From NCBI GenBank assembly GCA_002345145.1, contig DDVC01000132.1, forward strand, positions 1-46,878: DNA of 46,878 bases. Direction: 5' to 3'. A program made the translations under genes and the position numbers. This DNA is from Bacteroidetes bacterium UBA2322. GTDB lineage: Bacteria > Bacteroidota > Bacteroidia > Chitinophagales > UBA2359. Position 1 is the stretch's first letter; each line of letters begins with the position of its first letter. The notes beneath the pieces are model-generated. The model had not been told where the DNA came from, ran no database searches, and saw nothing but the letters and a program-made list of their open reading frames with translations. Below, piece after piece: positions 46,201 to 46,878 of the stretch.

Positions 46201-46878
46201 GAAGCCGTATTGCCACTGGCATCGGTAGCCAATAGGGTTATGGTAGTAGCGCCTTTTTGCAGCAACGCATAGTTTAGGTTGCTGCCAAAGGGTATATTGT
46301 TTTGCGCGGGGGGCACCCCATTGGGGTTGCCGCTGAATGTGGCGCTCCAAAAACCACCCGGGCAATTATCAGTAACCGGGTTGGGCATATTAAACTGTGC
46401 CGTACATTCGCCTATGCCGTTGTTGCTGGTTACAACATCTGTATTTGCCGGGCAAATCAGGTTGGGAGCTTCGTCATCGTTTAGGGTAACGGTAAAGGAG
46501 CAGCTAACGGCGTTGTTGCCTTGGGCATCGGTAGCAGTGAGGGTAACAGTGGTAGTGCCTTTTTGGAAGGTAATATCGCCACTGCCGCTGCCATTAGCCA
46601 AATTGGTTAAATTGGCGGGGTTGCCGGTGGGGTTGCCGCTGAACGTGGCGCTCCACGTGCCACCCGGGCAGTTGTCGGTCATGGGGCTGGGTATGGCGTA
46701 AACGCCGGTGCAGTCGCCGGTGCCGTTGTTGCTGGTTACAACATCTGTATTTGCCGGGCAAATCAGGTTGGGAGCTTCGTCATCGTTCAGGGTAACGGTA
46801 AAGGAGCAGCTAACGGCGTTGTTGCCTTGGGCATCGGTAGCAGTTAGGGTAACGGTGGTAGTGCCTTTTTGGAAGGTA
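40218..46878 (-). CDS. Giant T9SS surface protein with HYR and Ig-like repeats (N-terminus beyond window)
   Basis: The frame is open from the right edge to the stop at 40218: at least 2219 residues. An ATG at 46682 lies inside a repeat and is not the start, because the same HYR pattern continues upstream of it to the edge. Order from N-terminus: about six HYR-like units of ~100 aa (LICPANTDVVTSNNG, ITDNCPGATW, TATDAQGNNAVSCSFTVT); two classic ~82-aa HYR units; a short Ig-like unit; two ~45-aa SYTW units (SYTWALNGQTYTTSGIYT); sixteen Ig/PKD-like units of ~78 aa (YQWSGPGGFTASGA, YTVTVTNANGC); and a T9SS type A sorting domain (YPNPTDGLAFVSF to LMVVR). It is a probable surface adhesin or matrix protein. 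Cysteines recur in each unit, suggesting disulfide-stabilised repeats. Confidence 0.93.
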   Translation of the reverse strand, partial: TFQKGTTTVTLTATDAQGNNAVSCSFTVTLNDDEAPNLICPANTDVVTSNNGTGDCTGVYAIPSPMTDNCPGGTWSATFSGNPTGNPANLTNLANGSGSGDITFQKGTTTVTLTATDAQGNNAVSCSFTVTLNDDEAPNLICPANTDVVTSNNGIGECTAQFNMPNPVTDNCPGGFWSATFSGNPNGVPPAQNNIPFGSNLNYALLQKGATTITLLATDASGNTASCSFVATVIDDEPPMLYCSINQIATTSSNGTGDCTGKYTIVNPLADNCPGATWGAVFTGNTNGLPANFVGIPEGSNSAELTIYPGTTSVTLIGVDAQGNIAATCDFTITLLDNEIPTLTCPTNQTVPTSSNGTNDCTGSYNIPSPITDNCPGATWSILFSDNPNGYPANISGITAGNNSGSLTFQHGATTVTLIGTDSGGNSATCSFTVTVADDENPALTCPANQNLTPINTGQNCTANYNIPSPLFDNCNGALWSITFSGNPNGFPPPMSNFSAGDNSGFITFQQGTTTVTLSAADATGNNAINCSFTVSIDDTVPPVVVCPANVTQTTVGAGICTAPVTFTLPPATDNCTASSLVTSVPASGSVFGIGATTVTVTATDLAGNTATCEFTVTVKDALPPTAVCPMNITKPVDMGVCGATVDYLLPDATDDCTPNPMKVASPTSGTFFPAGTTTVTVTATDASGNTGTCEFTVTVNNSVTPDISGPTEGCGSVTLLASGGNSYQWSGGASPNSAANLITTSGTYIVTVTDANGCSAAKSIDISITPLTSNTVTVSTCNSYTWALNGQTYTTSGIYTKVTGCHTDILDLTIEYGVPTTNTVDIVACGSYFWAKNAQTYTASGIYSHTVGCQTDVLNLTMLTGNNIVGNITGTTSYVCAGDVINTTAHGGSQYQWSGPGGFSANTANFVRPNAGLLEQGLYTVTISGVGCTPNIIDFWITVNPKPSDVILGNANICTGNTLSLTASGGAIYEWSGPDGYAINTTSPTIARLNATTAMSGLYTVTITSENGCVTVTNKMVTVSEAPLVSISGTTGVCWNEEINLTATSGSVVSYQWSGPGGFTASGANITQTAGVGSAGAYTVTATAANGCTSVAGVVVNLSPIVQADIVGAATYCEGETVSLIATGGVSYQWDVPDGLTTTGAQVVIPNATTAHSGNYWVTVTDAVGCSAVALKKVSVNARPEPEILGDTIHCQGGFLSLTALGGMNYAWSGPNGYAVNTATMTRANLTPDMSGTYTVTVTNASYCTTLASVEVSVAAQPDVVISGPTTVCTNGSIILEASGGDSYQWVGPGGYTASGATLTRTATTGTGGFYAVTVTNANGCTGSASVIVSLIPASVVTANISGVTTYCEDNTITLTASGGVSYEWSGPNGYTSLGATLSVPNVATDMAGVYVVTVTNAGGCFATASRTVTVNPAPEAVITGNTSVCVGSTLVLSASGGVAYQWSGPGFSNSGATISRTNVTLVMAGTYTVTVTNATGCKSTASVVVAVNPKPTPAITGTTIVCLGATITLTATGGDTYQWSGPGGFSASGATMTRPATSGANGTYTVTVTNSNGCTASVAATVGFSASTFTAGINGATAFCEGNAITLTATASGGVNYQWSGPAGFSFSGAALSIPNATTAMSGTYIVTVTNAGGCTASASRAVTVNAMPVANIAGNTTYCAGSTITLAASGGISYQWSGPGFIGSTATINRINATTTMSGIYTVTVTGAGGCKSTASVNVLVNPKPMPLITGATTVCMGGTINLTASGGDTYQWLGPGGFTASTAAITRTAVTGTSGNYNVTVTNSAGCTTSASVAVTITTAGFTPGITGATTYCAGSNISLTASGGVSYEWSGPGGFSFTGAALSIPDVTTAMSGIYIVTITNAGGCTASASRAVTVNAMPVATITGSTTYCAGSTITLTASGGISYQWSGPGFSATTATINRTNATAVMAGTYTVTVTGTGGCKATAGVVVIVNPKPTPALTGATSFCSGSTITINASGGVNYQWSGPGGFTATGSVLERPNATTAMGGNYVVTVTNAAGCTSSAVRSISILASPTATITGNQNVCLNGTITLQASGGTSYVWLAPDGFTANTALLSRPFANTTMSGAYTVTVTASNGCKATASSVVTVGACKGTDEVSPETITATTLGAYPNPTDGLAFVSFTSATKQHLLLSVYAVDGREVAVLFNAQAEAQTEYTLELDLRELPVGTYFAVLQQADGSRSQVRLMVVR
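40535..44290 (-). repeat. Sixteen tandem ~234-bp Ig-like repeats in A-B-C triads of ~705 bp
   Basis: The conserved Y-Q/E-W-S-G-P core recurs every ~230-240 bp (near 40660, 40900, 41130, 41360, 41600, 41830, 42060, 42300, 42530, 42770, 43000, 43240, 43470, 43705, 43950, 44185). Three sequence types alternate. Type A has LSIPNATTAMSG and SRAVTVNA; type B has GPGF, TINRTNAT and GGCKSTASV; type C has GDTYQW, ITRTA and TGTSG. Equivalent units sit ~700-715 bp apart (for example 41360, 42060, 42770, 43470, 44185), so the array grew by triplet duplication. The last two units (near 40660 and 40900) break the order. Confidence 0.85.
44770..46878 (-). repeat. Tandem HYR-type repeats, ~300-bp period
   Basis: Unit boundaries (the DDE-x-P-x-L-x-CP linker) fall near 46780, 46470, 46167, 45870, 45557, 45258 and 45010, a ~300-bp period that shortens to ~250 bp in the last two units. 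The outermost two units are almost identical: 46415-46572 and 46721-46878 match at 155 of 158 positions with a 306-bp offset. The array clearly continues past the window edge. Confidence 0.85.

Noticed and set aside
46682..46684. ATG at 46682 as start of the giant gene
   Set aside because: The frame stays open to 46878 and continues the same HYR repeat, so the true start is outside the window.
1..46878. CRISPR arrays, tRNA or rRNA genes, insertion sequences, phage genes
   Set aside because: No regularly spaced short repeats with unique spacers, no cloverleaf-like sequence in the gaps, and no transposase or integrase frames were found.

Overview
The window comes from a Bacteroidota chromosome, probably an environmental member of a Chitinophagales, Saprospiria or Sphingobacteriia-like lineage; the rank below phylum is inference. 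Supporting evidence: a fused LpxC/FabZ gene, the type IX secretion (T9SS) response regulator PorX, three proteins ending in T9SS type A sorting domains, promoter boxes of the form TAnnTTTG, and almost no Shine-Dalgarno sequences. I see no rRNA, tRNA, CRISPR array or insertion sequence.

Layout. Positions 1-1163 hold the N-terminal part of a WD40 protein that runs off the left edge. 1383-5123 (minus) holds lpdA, trmN6, ybaB and a small overlapping pair, a 75-aa protein of unknown function and a ClpP/SppA-fold serine protease. 5390-10341 (minus) holds three exported proteins: a 1065-aa sortilin-like beta-propeller, a LolA-like protein and a fibronectin-III lipoprotein. 10416-14335 (minus) holds a universal stress protein/CPA2 antiporter pair and ilvA. 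A 580-bp gene-poor gap follows. 14918-18564 (minus) holds an AHSA1-like protein, a membrane-anchored glutamate-synthase-like protein and a T9SS cargo with dockerin-like and cohesin-like parts. 18910-22261 (plus) holds a conserved protein of unknown function, a TetR regulator with a clear operator and a solitary paaA. 22299-24581 (minus) is a TamL-like Omp85 lipoprotein. 24999-25808 (plus) is an unknown protein with an HTH-like N-terminus. A PafA-type phosphatase (minus) and PorX (plus) are divergent neighbours, and PorX is followed by tsaE and ald. 31112-35098 (minus) is the lipid A operon lpxD, lpxC/fabZ, lpxA plus an ABC ATPase. 35321-39630 (plus) holds a polytopic membrane protein, an acyl-CoA dehydrogenase and an M43 metalloprotease exported by the T9SS. 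From 40218 to the right edge lies a giant repetitive T9SS surface protein (minus), incomplete at its N-terminus.

The genes mix housekeeping (lipid A, tRNA modification, amino-acid and acyl-CoA metabolism) with a strong cell-surface theme. PorX would control the T9SS that exports the dockerin/cohesin-like protein, the M43 protease and the giant adhesin. TamL and the Lpx enzymes build the outer membrane these proteins cross or attach to. The points most worth following up are the three-type (A-B-C) higher-order repeat in the giant adhesin, the dockerin plus cohesin-like cargo, the protease/small-protein pair, the orphan paaA beside a TetR gene with an 18-bp operator, the unknown HTH-like protein, and a set of decayed intergenic repeats around 39.8-40.2 kb.
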